NCBI GenBank assembly: GCA_019009955.1
Contig: CM032228.1
Coordinates: 125,234,001-125,298,000, forward strand
Direction of reading: 5' to 3'
Length of the DNA: 64,000 bases
From: Riptortus pedestris
Taxonomy: Eukaryota > Arthropoda > Insecta > Hemiptera > Alydidae
Part shown: piece by piece, positions 40,707 through 50,009 of the stretch
Numbering within the stretch: position 1 is the stretch's first letter
Layout of the letters: the number at the start of each line of letters is the position of its first letter
Program-made: the position numbers and the translations under genes
Notes under the pieces: generated by a model
What the model was told of the DNA's origin: nothing
Database searches by the model: none
Seen by the model: the letters and a program-made list of their open reading frames with translations, nothing else

Positions 40707-42314
40707 AGCGGTACTCAACCATCAGCCAGTGACGACGGTCTCCACCGAGAGGTATGACAATAGAATCATTTATACTGGCGGTTCTAACCCTTTATTTGAA
40801 TTATTACTATTTGTTTTTGAATGCTATGAAATAATACAATGTTAATTTGGTATTGATTGAGACAAAAATCTTATAATAACTTTTAAGATTTTTTTGTAAT
40901 CTGCTTTTCTAAATAACCTTCATACTCTTGAGGCCAGTTAACAGCTGGCTGAGGTTTTTATTTAAAAGTTTCCTTTGATAGTATATAACTAGTGAATTTT
41001 TTTTTTTTTTTTATTTGAGAAATCTAATTAATCTATTCTAATATATATAGTATAGGTGTTTTATTAATTTAGGGTCATGTTATATATATACGTGTGTGTA
41101 TTAATTTTTATTCGGTGCACAAGATATTTTTTAAAATACTAAATTTTGGTTTATATTGTCCTTACAAGAAAACATTTTTTTGAAAAAAAGATTATATATA
41201 TTGCAATAAATCCTACATTTTGTAGGATTAGGTCACAATTGCCAGTTCTAATACCTTTAGTACTTAGAAAAAATAATATTAATTCTTCATGTTCAACAAA
41301 AAGTCTCTTATCACACTTTTTAATAGTAATCGGTTTATCTCCATAGAGTTTGTATATCGCCTTTATAACATAGAGAGCTCTTAGGTTATAGTTAGGCAGG
41401 TATATTCAGATTTTTTTTTTGTAATAATTCCACAACCAACCCCCGTAAAATTCAAATGTTAATATAAAAAAAGAGTAATCGAATTACTTAATATTATTTT
41501 ATCTGACTAAATAATTTGGTCTTGCACATGTTGCTGACTGGCTTAATTAGAACTGAAGTTTTATTTATCAATTATATATTATGGTTATTTAATTACAAAA
41601 AAATTAAATTAATATTTCTAAGCGCCAACTGCTTCTTCTGTTTAAGTAAATGTAATTAACAAATGGCCTGATAAAAATGTTTGCGATAACATCTAAAGAA
41701 TTTTGGCTTCTAAGATAAGTTCCTGGACCACAGATCAGCATAATAAATTGAATATAAAGCTTTTTAATTGATCATAACTGTTATACTGCTGGGAGTCACA
41801 TAAAAGTGAAGATGGAAATACTAAGAAATTTTGTCCACTCTCAAATAATGTTCTTTAGTGTACTTATTTAAAGGGTCCAGTCAGATTTAAATAAATCAAA
41901 ATACATAGATGAATGGCAATGTAATATTTACTACCTAAAATGTTCTTAAGAAGATAACTATAGTTTTTTTTTTTTTTTTTTTTTTTTGCATGGAATTAAG
42001 TAGGTTGTTCGAAATAAAATAATTAAAGTATATTATATATTTATAATATAAAATCAATTTAAAGAAAAAAAATCAGATGTGGACACCACATCAGACTTGG
42101 AATTGTTGATTTGGCTCCTTAATGCTACTTATTTAAATGAAAATATAGCCAAAATAAACAACACAAATCATTTATTTCTTCTTTGATAGATTCACTGGAA
42201 ATCTGACAAATTTCTAGATAAATTTCATTTAATATTATGCCTTATTTAACTTTTCTGTGTAGTAATAAGTGCCTGAGTGAGACAAAATTAACTTGTGTTT
42301 TTTTATTATTTCAG

Positions 42315-42370
42315 TTACGAGAAGTTTCGAACAGTCGATCAACGAACTACAAAGAAAATTTGAGATGAAG
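42315..42370 (+). CDS. MTUS-like gene, exon 4: short coiled-coil exon
   Basis: A micro-exon-sized piece of 56 bases. The acceptor is attatttcag and the donor gtatat at 42371. Its first two bases complete a Leu codon with the final base of exon 3, and it ends in phase 0. It encodes LTRSFEQSINELQRKFEMK (the Leu is the split codon), helical and amphipathic. The donor is weaker than the others (gtatat), but phase continuity on both sides and conserved heptad spacing support it. It is too short for ORF-length criteria. Confidence 0.72.
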
Positions 42371-43757
42371 GTATATATTTCTTATATATATATATATTAT
42401 TGGGTCTTTCTTAATATAACCATAAAAGAAGTTTCTGATATCTTAGGCATGTATCATTTATTTTAATGTTTTTGTGATATTGGTTCTATTGAAATGTAGC
42501 TAACATAGCTTTGAACCATACTGAAGATTTTCATGGGTGGGGGGCTTTTATTGAAACTTTGAAGTATTTTTTAGTTAGCTTCAGCATCATACTTGGCTAT
42601 ATGGTAATATTTTGAAAAAAAAAAAGAAAAAAAAACTTCAAAATTGTTTATTTCTATTTGAAAATTTGACTAGATTATTTGTACCGCCCCTGAATGGGTG
42701 CCATTAAAGGGTTGTTTTGAGTGTTATTGCGCAAAAACTTTTAGGGTGTTTATATTTAATTAATAAAATTTGAAAAGTTTTAATTGAATAACCTTGGCCA
42801 TTGGTGTCTGCAAAACATAGAATTACTATTTTATTACTTATTAAACTATATCAATGTCATCAATATGAATATAGACTTTAATGTACCTTCAATCTTGCCC
42901 CTCTGAGATAGTGTCAGTAATTATTAAGACAATGAGTATCATGCTTCCAAGATTTCATAATATTGCCAATATTAATTTTTTTTATTACTTTTTGGTGTAA
43001 TATAGACTAAAGTGCAGAATCAGCAAATTTATTTACCTATTTCTGAAGCTTAGGTCCACAAGACGGTAATTAACAAAAAGTCTAATATAGTACTACCAAA
43101 GAAGACAAAACATGACCTTTTTTTTTCTAATTTCATTTTAAAAATTAATGCAATTGTCACATTTAAAAAAAAATAGAAAATAATGGTTAGAGCTCATATG
43201 ATATCCTACGTTGTCATAAATTCTGATAATGTTGATATTAGTCCTCTTTTATTACTGATTTCTAGTCTTCATTAAATGAGTCATCAGTTTTGATGGTCTA
43301 GTATACACCTGTGTTTCTGTCTGTTTCATGTGAATATTAAATTAGTTTATGGACTAAATATCACATAAATCATTTGTAATACCCAGCAATATTAGAAGTA
43401 ACAATTGGACAGATATTCAAAAATTTATGTATATAAGCATGAAGGTGTAAAAATGGTTTCCCATCGAAATACAAAGATCGGATTAACCATAATATCTAAA
43501 TAATCCTTTATTTTACATTTGACATATATACTGACTTTGTGTTATTTTGTTTCATTCAAGTACTCAAATAAATTAGTTTTTCATCAAAATAAAATGATTG
43601 CATTATCTTAGAATTAATTTTGTATTTTTAATTTTACTTGAAATTTAATTTATTTTGCAAAAATATCATTGTAATTAAATTTATTTATAAAATCTTGACA
43701 TATTGCTTATAAGTACTTTATTATTATTATTATAACAAAAATAAACACATTTTTTTT

Positions 43758-44097
43758 CAAGGGTTACCAACAAAACTCCTTTTTCTACACAGTCTTTAAA
43801 GTTGTATGATGTCCTACATACTTTATGGCCAGTATATCACCTCTTCAGGAGCTATTGCTTTTAGTTATGAAGTACTTGAATCCTGTCTGCTCATTGATAC
43901 CAACCTTCAGCAATGGGGAGATCAATGAAACTGTTCATTTCGAGTGTAGAGGGGATGAACACTTCCAATCTAAAAAGCACGGTCTCTAAAGAAGTGGTAT
44001 GTAAGCCACAAAACATGCAAGGCATTATAAAATAAAGTCTATGTAGAAGAAAGAGGTCTTATTGGTGACCCTTGCCATTAAAATATGAAGAATATTA
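43758..44097. mobile_element. Family C foldback element C2, in intron 4
   Basis: Arms of roughly 100 bases: aagggttaccaac and ctacacagtctttaaag on the left correspond in reverse complement to aaataaagtctatgtag and ggtgacccttgcc on the right. Left-arm motif (43811-43852, minus strand) keeps CTGAAGA, and the right-arm motif (43983-44023) keeps GTGG/CCAC with changed core (CTAAAGA, AAA for GAA). More decayed than C1. Confidence 0.55.
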
Positions 44098-44215
44098 GAA
44101 TACAGTGTCCAAGAAAGCTATAAGAAGAAAGAATGACAGACATTTTACAGAATTCAGTTCCTAATTTACTAATTTTATTACATTACGGACTTTTATTTAA
44201 ATTATGGCTCATTTT

Positions 44216-44436
44216 TGGGGCTCAGGTTAGCTATGTGAGTTAATGTAACCTTAATTTTACTTGTTAAACCTAGTCGAGAGCTCAAATCTCATCTGGGCAA
44301 TAGGAATTTATTAAGTGACAAACTCATTAAATAAAATCCTTGGTTGCACCCTGACTAACGAAGGGTGGCTATGTGTGGATAACCAGTCCCTATTAGCCTT
44401 TGTAGCACAAAGTGGATGTTAATGAATAACATTTTA
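44216..44436 (+). mobile_element. tRNA-derived SINE, copy S2
   Basis: ggggctcaggttagctatgt, then gagctcaaatctcatctggg in the box B position, aagtgacaaactcattaaat and agcacaaagtgg: same family as 47200-47413, moderately diverged. It lies between foldback C2 and exon 5. Confidence 0.65.
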
Positions 44437-44536
44437 TTAATCTGGGTGTCTGGTGCAAGTGGGTTCTACTCTACTGCATTTTCTTAATCATTTGTCATTG
44501 TGAAAATTGATCTAACATGAGTGTGATGTGTTCTAG

Positions 44537-44797
44537 GAGAAACGACTTTCAAAAGATCTTGAGCGAAGGCTTGTAGAAGCAGAAGAGACTCATCGAAGTG
44601 AAAAGACGGTTTTGCAAGATCGATGTATTAGGGTCGAGGAACTCGAAGCAAAGTTGAAGGCCTGTGAAGAGGCACAGCTTGCATTTACAGCTCGTGAACA
44701 GGATTTACTGAAACAAGTTGATGAAATGAGAACCCGTTACGAGAATCTCAAAGAAGGCATTCAAATTTCTGCACAGAACTGTGAAGCCAAAGCTAAG
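44537..44797 (+). CDS. MTUS-like gene, exon 5: central coiled coil
   Basis: 261 bases, 87 codons, phase 0 at both ends. The acceptor is gtgttctag and the donor gtacat at 44798. The product is a long uninterrupted helix, starting EKRLSKDLERRLVEAEE, passing through a segment with EELEAKLKACEEAQ, and ending NCEAKAK. Few Pro or Gly residues occur, as expected for a coiled coil. It corresponds to the middle of the MTUS1 C-terminal domain. Downstream it is followed within about 110 bases by a foldback repeat (family D), and 440 bases upstream lies another foldback (family C), so the exon is bracketed by inverted repeats. Confidence 0.82.
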
Positions 44798-44904
44798 GTA
44801 CATGTTTTATAGTATTAAAACTTTTTTTTTTTTTTTTTTTTTTAATGTTATTGATAATAATGACAGGGTTTGGTTGAAAGGTGAGGAAGCTTAAAATATG
44901 ATAT

Positions 44905-45100
44905 AAACTGACACAAAAGACTTTCAATGCAATGCATCATCATGAGTGCCCGAACCTGCTGGATGTTGACCTGACAGCCCTTAGAACTAGACTCTAAGTC
45001 TAGAGAAGGAGTCTAGTTTTAAGGACCATCAGGTAAACATCCAGCAGGTTCGGGCACTCATGATGATGCACTGCATCGAAAGCGCTCTGTCGTTTTAATA
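44905..45100. mobile_element. Family D foldback element D2, in intron 5
   Basis: Arms of about 85 bases: tgcatcatcatgagtgcccg, aacctgctggatgtt on the left and aacatccagcaggttcggg, cactcatgatgatgca on the right, with a small self-complementary centre (gactctaagtctagagaagg). The right arm keeps the family D block gcatcgaaagcgct with the stem GATGC/GCATC, but the CUGANGA-like part is altered (CTCATGA). Followed by gtcgttttaataaattg, resembling the 3' ends of ribozyme-bearing retroelements. Confidence 0.6.
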
Positions 45101-45420
45101 AATTGTTACAGTGGAAACGTAGCCATTTCTTTCATCTACCTATATTAGGAGTCTCTTCCACCTGCCAGAGTACTAACTCAGACACAAAAGAGTTTAATTA
45201 CTCTTCTGGTATAACTCATTTTTGATGCATTTTGGTATATTTCATATTTTGTTTCATATTCATATTGTTGGTTTGTGTGTTTGGGAACACTTATACTAAT
45301 GACATACTACCCAGGATAAAAAGAATGATTTAAGAACATCAATAAAAAATATATTTTTAAAAAAAATCTTACAATTCTCTGTTTTTAAGCAATTCTAATA
45401 AAAGATAACTTTAATCTTCA

Positions 45421-45655
45421 TTAACTAGGGGGATATGGGCACATATGCACATAGACTTATAAGTCTAGGAGATTATTCGTGAAGTTTGATCTAAGTTTGA
45501 CTCCTATAAGGACAAACCATTAGAAAAGTATTTAGTGACAAATTAAATGTAATCTCTAGTCCCTACCCCAGTTAAAAGGATGATGTCCTTTAGATAACCC
45601 TCCCCTATTAGCATTAGTTAAAATGGGTGTTAATTATTAATGAAAATAATAATAA
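45421..45655 (+). mobile_element. tRNA-derived SINE, decayed copy S4
   Basis: Body blocks tttagtgacaaattaaatg, taaccctcccctattagc and aaaatgggtgttaattatta match the SINE body; the tRNA-like head is largely unrecognisable. Confidence 0.5.
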
Positions 45656-46925
45656 ATAACATGTCAATTTATGTTATCATTGTATATACTGTAACTTATT
45701 AGTTGTTCCCATGAACAGAAAGGCCTGATTATCATTTAAATGAATAAGAGAATGAAGAAGATACATCAGTAAAGTCATTGGAACGGAGATGACAAAATTG
45801 TTATCAATTTCTTTCGTCCTATGTTTCTTCAATTAGACAGTTTAATAAAATAAGTGTCAACAGTGATATTCAAGCCTGACCAGAATTTATTTTTATTATT
45901 TCTGAATCTGTCTTGCTCTTCTGTACCCTAAGGTTTGTCTGGTCGAATTTAAATTATGCAGAGATATATTTTTATTTTCACATTGCAGGCTAAGTATTGA
46001 AATTTTTGTATCTCTGGCTGTTTGTGTCCCCATTTATTTCTCAATCATGGTCAATGATGTTGAATTACTTTTATATTTGTGAATTGAATTTCTTAAGATT
46101 ACATGGCCTTTATGAGAAAGTTGATATTCAACTTAAACTTCGAATTTAAGACATATTCTGTAACATCTTTATTAACCTAGGTATTATATGAAAAATAAAT
46201 AAATTAAAGAACCAAATGTGTTTAGAATATTATTTTATAAAAGAAGTGATATAAATTAATGAACTTCAAAATGTTGACTTATGAATTCATTACCAAGTAG
46301 AATTTATTTGCTCCATAAAAAAGTTTGAATTGAACGGGACATTTTTGTATATGTATTAAGGAAATGGATATTGTAAACTTGTGATTTTTAGATTTTACTT
46401 ACCAGAATGAGGATTTGCTTGGATGTCAATCATGTTTTTTAACATTATCAATGATATTGGCTTATGAACAGAAATTAATATTATTATTTAGTACTCAAGG
46501 GAATGGTAATCATTATATTTTGATGGGAAACAAATGATATTAATTCAACCCTGCAGCAATGAGTAACTGGCCTATACTGAACATAAATCTGAAAATATTC
46601 CTCCCTCTGACACTTCATACATTTATAGGTTTAACAAAAAAATGACTAAACAGAAGCAATTTCATTATGTCTTGAAGTCAATCTAACCTTAACATGTACG
46701 CAGAAGACTTTAGTTCATTTAACCCATCAATAGCAGTACACAACACTATTAGTTTCAATGATTCTAATATTTTCATAATACCAAAATAGCCAGTCCAATC
46801 AAGTTAATTTGTCCTAAATTTCCAAGTTGCTCGTGAATCCTCTCATGACAGAAGCTTGATATATTTATTGTTTAGTCAGTTATTGCAATGACACGTTGAT
46901 TAAACACTTGGTTCTACTTTTATAG

Positions 46926-47149
46926 CTGTCAAAGAGAACCTCTAGCTGCAGTTCCCTACAGGCAGAGGTTGATTCCCTCCAGTGTGTATTAGAGCTTCGA
47001 TGTAATGAGCTGCAAGAGCTAAGGCGGCAGTCCCAGATCTGGAAGAGGGATGCTGAGCAGCTTCCTGCTGCACTCCAAAGGGTCTCTACTCTCACCGCTA
47101 GGGTTGCTGACCTTCAGGCTCAAATCAACAGGAAAGAGGAGATTGAGAA
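46926..47149 (+). CDS. MTUS-like gene, exon 6: coiled coil aligned to MTUS1 LEQELESLKAVLE region
   Basis: 224 bases. The acceptor is acttttatag and the donor gtaagt at 47150. It enters in phase 0 and leaves two bases (aa) of a Lys codon. It encodes LSKRTSSCSSLQAEVDSLQ and then CVLELRCNELQELRR, which resembles the MTUS1 segment around LEQELESLKAVLEIKNEKL. It continues with a Leu/Arg/Gln-rich helix and ends RKEEIEK across the splice. GC content is visibly higher than in the surrounding introns. This is one of the two exons that most clearly identify the family. Confidence 0.83.
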
Positions 47150-48100
47150 GTAAGTTACTTTATATCATAGATTAATATTATTTTATATACCTTCAAAGTG
47201 GGGCTCAGGTTAGCCATGTGGGCTTAATATCACATGGTAATCCTAGAGTGGCGAGTTCAATTCTCGCCTGAGCAATAGGGATTTATTTAGTGACAAATTC
47301 GTTAAATAAAATCCTTAGCCCCACCTTGGCTAGAAAAGGGTGGTGTCCTGTAAATAACCCACCCCAATTAGCCGTAGTAGCAAAAAGTGGACATTAATAA
47401 ATAATAATAATATACCATCAATAAACTTTAATACTTCAAGATCAAAATTCATTTTCTGATAGCTGATGAAAATTAGTTTCCAGTAGTGGGGAATTCTGGA
47501 AGCAAGCCATATTACAGTTTCGTTATTTATTGCAGTACTTATTTTAAGGAATAAAAGCATATGATATAAACAATTTAACAAGTATCATGTAATGATGATA
47601 TATAATATATATATGCTCAATGAGGTTTCGACCTCTCCTACAAGAAATCCTTAGGTCAGTCTCATAAGTCAAAAAACATAATTCAACTCTTTTAAGAATT
47701 TTTAATTCCAAGCCTCATTCACTTGAATTGAACATTGTAGGTAGGGTGGTAGTTTGCTACACACATTTCTATATAAATGTTGAATTATTTAAAGGACTAA
47801 ATGAAAATGAAAATCTTTGGCTCAATAGCCCATGAAGGGTAAAGGCCTGCTTTGGTGGGAAATCTTGTATTCGGCTTGATATATTCCATGATTCATTGTG
47901 GGAGCATTACAATCTCAGAGATCACTATTTCTTTATTCAAGTAGTACTCAATTGCTTCATGATGCTTAAGGAGCACAGGGGAAATGATCTTCCCCCGACA
48001 TATGAAATGGAGTAGGAAATTTGTATGGAGGTTTGTTTCATAGGGTATTTAGAAGTTTTATAAGTCAAATATTAATTTATTTTTTTTTTAATTTTTACAG
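47150..48100 (+). other. Intron between exons 6 and 7
   Basis: About 950 bases, with one well-preserved tRNA-type SINE (47200-47413). Nothing recognised in the rest. Confidence 0.65.
47200..47413 (+). mobile_element. tRNA-derived SINE, best copy (S1)
   Basis: It starts ggggctcaggttagccatgt, has a box A-like tagccatgtgg and a box B-like gagttcaattc at 47253-47263, spaced as in a tRNA-type pol III promoter, then a shared body (tttagtgacaaattcgttaa, tagcaaaaagtgg) and an AAT-rich tail (taataaataataataata). Plus orientation, inside intron 6. Confidence 0.7.
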
Positions 48101-48246
48101 ACAATTGCAGCAAGAAAAACAGATACTTTCTGACACAATTGTGAAGGAATCAACCCAGAAGAAAAGGCTATCTCTTCAAAATGAAGAACTTCAGTGGAAA
48201 CTGAAACAAAATAGTTTAGTTTTCAATGCATTAGCTGGAATATCCA
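48101..48246 (+). CDS. MTUS-like gene, exon 7: family hallmark NEELQWKL
   Basis: 146 bases after a strong polypyrimidine acceptor (tttttacag). The donor is gtaagt at 48247. Its first base completes the Lys codon from exon 6 and its last base (a) begins the next codon. It encodes QLQQEKQILSDTIVKES, then KKRLSLQNEELQWKL, closely matching the C-terminal signature of MTUS1/MTUS2 (human: KRLSMENEELLWKLHNGDL), followed by KQNSLVFNALAGIS. This signature is the best evidence for the family. It marks the end of the coiled coil before the Ser/Pro-rich tail. Confidence 0.87.
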
Positions 48247-48748
48247 GTAAGTTTAATATTAGATATTTTTATTTTTTATAATGTATTCATTATGTAACCC
48301 TAAAACTAGAATTCATTATTATATTATGTGTTTGTTATGACATTGAAAATCATAGTTATAGATTTGTTTATTTTAAAGCACTTTCTATTTAAAGTAAATT
48401 TGACCCAGTTGCAAATTATAACTTCTTCTTCTAGTACCTGTTTCTATATGATATTCGTTATATTATTGTTTTATTTATTTGACTATCTTCTTCAGTTGTC
48501 TGTTTACTAACTCTTATTTAGAGAACTCCTAAAGAAAATAGTCCATGAATAGTTGCAATATTATGAAAATCAAATGAAATTGGTGAGGTTAAAAACTGTT
48601 GAAAGCAAGATGCAATTCCTTGTGACTCATCTTAACCTAGCCAAAACCATACTACACACTATTTATAATAAATATAAACTGATTATAATGATAATGCTAA
48701 TTTAACAGATTGTTATTTCATTTTTTAACTTAACATGTTTTCATTTCA

Positions 48749-48804
48749 TTAACCCTTTCCTTGCGCAAAGCCACTATAGTGGCTTTGTACAAAGAAAGGG
48801 TTAA
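48749..48804. mobile_element. 56-bp TTAA-bounded palindrome, piggyBac-like mini-MITE
   Basis: Starts TTAACCCTTTC and ends GAAAGGGTTAA. The whole is a palindrome centred on CCACTATAGTGG with three mismatches per 28-base arm. TTAA targets followed by CCCTTT-type ends are typical of piggyBac-like elements; this would be an extremely small derivative with no internal sequence. Confidence 0.5.
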
Positions 48805-48904
48805 TTTTGATAGTAGTAGTATTGTGGTGTTTAGAGGTTAATAAAATTAAAGGTTTCTCTGAAAGCTTTTTATAACTAATATTTAGCATTCTTCATGTTA
48901 TCAT

Positions 48905-49212
48905 TGCAAGTGCTATTATAAAAACAACTATATCTTTATTCAGATTTTATTGCATAATTGCTTTCTACTTGTTTCGGGGCTTACATATACAGTGGAGGAG
49001 AGGAATAATGAAATAAATAGTGAAAAACATACGTTTCCTCTGCTCCACCCAAAAAATTATCTTCTGAATTTTATAAATTGATTTTTATAATTTATAGAGA
49101 AGGAATAACCCTTGATGAGGTGGATGGATGAGAGTATTGAAAAATGAAAGGGAATTATGCAATAAAGTCTGAATAGAAAAAAAAAATTGTAGTGACCCTT
49201 GCCATAAAAAAT
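48905..49212. mobile_element. Family C foldback element C3, in intron 7
   Basis: The left arm (actatatctttattcagatt, attgcataattgctt) is the reverse complement of the right arm (gggaattatgcaataaagtc, tgaatag). The left arm on the minus strand keeps the CCGAAAC piece; the right arm keeps cttgatgaggtgg but its distal half is disrupted. It shares the gtgacccttgccata border with C1 and C2. Confidence 0.5.
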
Positions 49213-49271
49213 CTGCTGAAAATTAAAGATAAGTTTAATTTTTATCGAAATAACAAATAAGTGAGATGATA

Positions 49272-49272
<1 letters not shown>

Positions 49273-49329
<57 letters not shown>

Positions 49330-49330
49330 T
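49273..49330. repeat. (TA)n(GA)n microsatellite at the broken end of a family A copy
   Basis: TA units to about 49310, then GA units. It sits where the variable tract of family A is expected. Confidence 0.9.
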
Positions 49331-49353
49331 AGATCTATCTATGAATGTATATA

Positions 49354-49795
49354 TTTGTCTGTTACCGCTCCAGCGGTCGCAATTTTTGTTTGATCATTAC
49401 CAAACTCGATATTTAGTCGTTTTATGTAAAAAGAAAGATCTAGTTCGTTAACGGCAAAAATCGGACCAGAGGGAGGGGGGGGGTTTAGAGGGGAGGATTT
49501 TCGAAAATTCGAAATATCTCCATTACTATACGTTGGATCGAAAAATTGTACAGAATCAATCTTATTGCAAATTAAATTTACTACAAATATTGTTGTACAC
49601 ATTTATTCTCCATCTTGAATATTAACCGAGATATTTGCATTTTTATTAAATCTGGGTGGCTAACGGACAAATGACTTTCCCGCCAAAAGCTAGTTCGGCC
49701 GTTTCCTTAACTGCTTGGCTCTCCTGAAATGTCTCTATTGTAAAACACCATGTGGGAAATCTGCTTAGTTTACGCAGCCCGTGACGAACTTTTTA
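49354..49795 (+). mobile_element. Family A element A16, truncated at the microsatellite
   Basis: The core and hairpin end are well preserved (tgtctgttaccgctccagcg through cgcagcccgtgacgaac), with a G run at about 49476-49483. The left (palindromic) end is absent; instead the copy begins at a (TA)n(GA)n tract. Its minus strand stays open for about 87 codons. Confidence 0.72.
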
Positions 49796-49891
49796 TTTCC
49801 ATTTTGTGTTTTCTTTTAATGAAACAGCGCTGTAACTGATTTTGTTATATTTTATGATATTTACTTTACTTAACCTTTCTTCTTTAAAAAG

Positions 49892-50009
49892 ATCCTGGAA
49901 CACCAAAAAGCCAGAAAACCCCTGGGAGGACTCCAAAAAGTCGATCGTCGAGCAGAGCATCCTATGAACTTAACAAAACAGCAAGTGAAGCAGATATTAA
50001 CCTTGGAAG
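49892..50009 (+). CDS. MTUS-like gene, exon 8: basic Ser/Pro/Thr tail
   Basis: 118 bases. The acceptor is tctttaaaaag (an unusually weak, A-rich polypyrimidine tract) and the donor gtaata at 50010. Phase agrees on both sides: the first two bases complete an Asn codon, the last two bases (ag) open an Arg codon. It encodes PGTPKSQKTPGRTPKSRSSS, then RASYELNKTASEADINLG. The repeated T-P-x-K/R and RSSS motifs are candidate proline-directed or basophilic kinase sites. A basic Ser/Pro tail after the NEELxWKL helix also occurs in vertebrate MTUS proteins. It lies about 100 bases downstream of a family A repeat. Confidence 0.8.

Larger units (their letters stand above)
40405..40760. mobile_element. 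Family D foldback element D1: 162-bp arms, about 98% identical
   Basis: Left arm 40405-40566 and right arm 40599-40760 are reverse complements with three mismatches by eye, separated by 32 bases that partly repeat the arm (acacggtgaacagac). GC content is clearly above the surrounding intron. The arms have outer ends ttgtcatacctctcggtgga and its complement. Each carries a hammerhead-like hairpin. High arm identity points to recent origin or gene conversion between arms. Confidence 0.85.
39567..42314 (+). other. Intron between exons 3 and 4
   Basis: About 2.7 kb. It contains a degenerate family A piece (39930-40015), the nearly perfect family D foldback (40405-40760) and long T runs (near 40997 and 41965). 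No exon seen. Confidence 0.65.
42371..44536 (+). other. Intron between exons 4 and 5
   Basis: About 2.2 kb of AT-rich sequence. A family C foldback (43758-44097) and a tRNA-type SINE (44216-44436) lie in its last 800 bases; nothing recognised before that. Confidence 0.65.
44798..46925 (+). other. Intron between exons 5 and 6
   Basis: About 2.1 kb. It holds a T run straight after the donor (44822-44843), a family D foldback (44905-45100) and a degenerate SINE copy (45421-45655). The remainder is plain AT-rich sequence. Confidence 0.65.
48247..49891 (+). other. Intron between exons 7 and 8
   Basis: About 1.6 kb, densely occupied by repeats: a 56-bp TTAA palindrome (48749-48804), a family C foldback (48905-49212), a (TA)n(GA)n tract and a truncated family A copy (49354-49795). 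Confidence 0.65.

Noticed and set aside
44900..45100. D2 as an intrinsic terminator or tRNA
   Set aside because: It is a eukaryotic intron; arm length and shared family D block show it is a foldback repeat rather than a terminator, and no cloverleaf fits.
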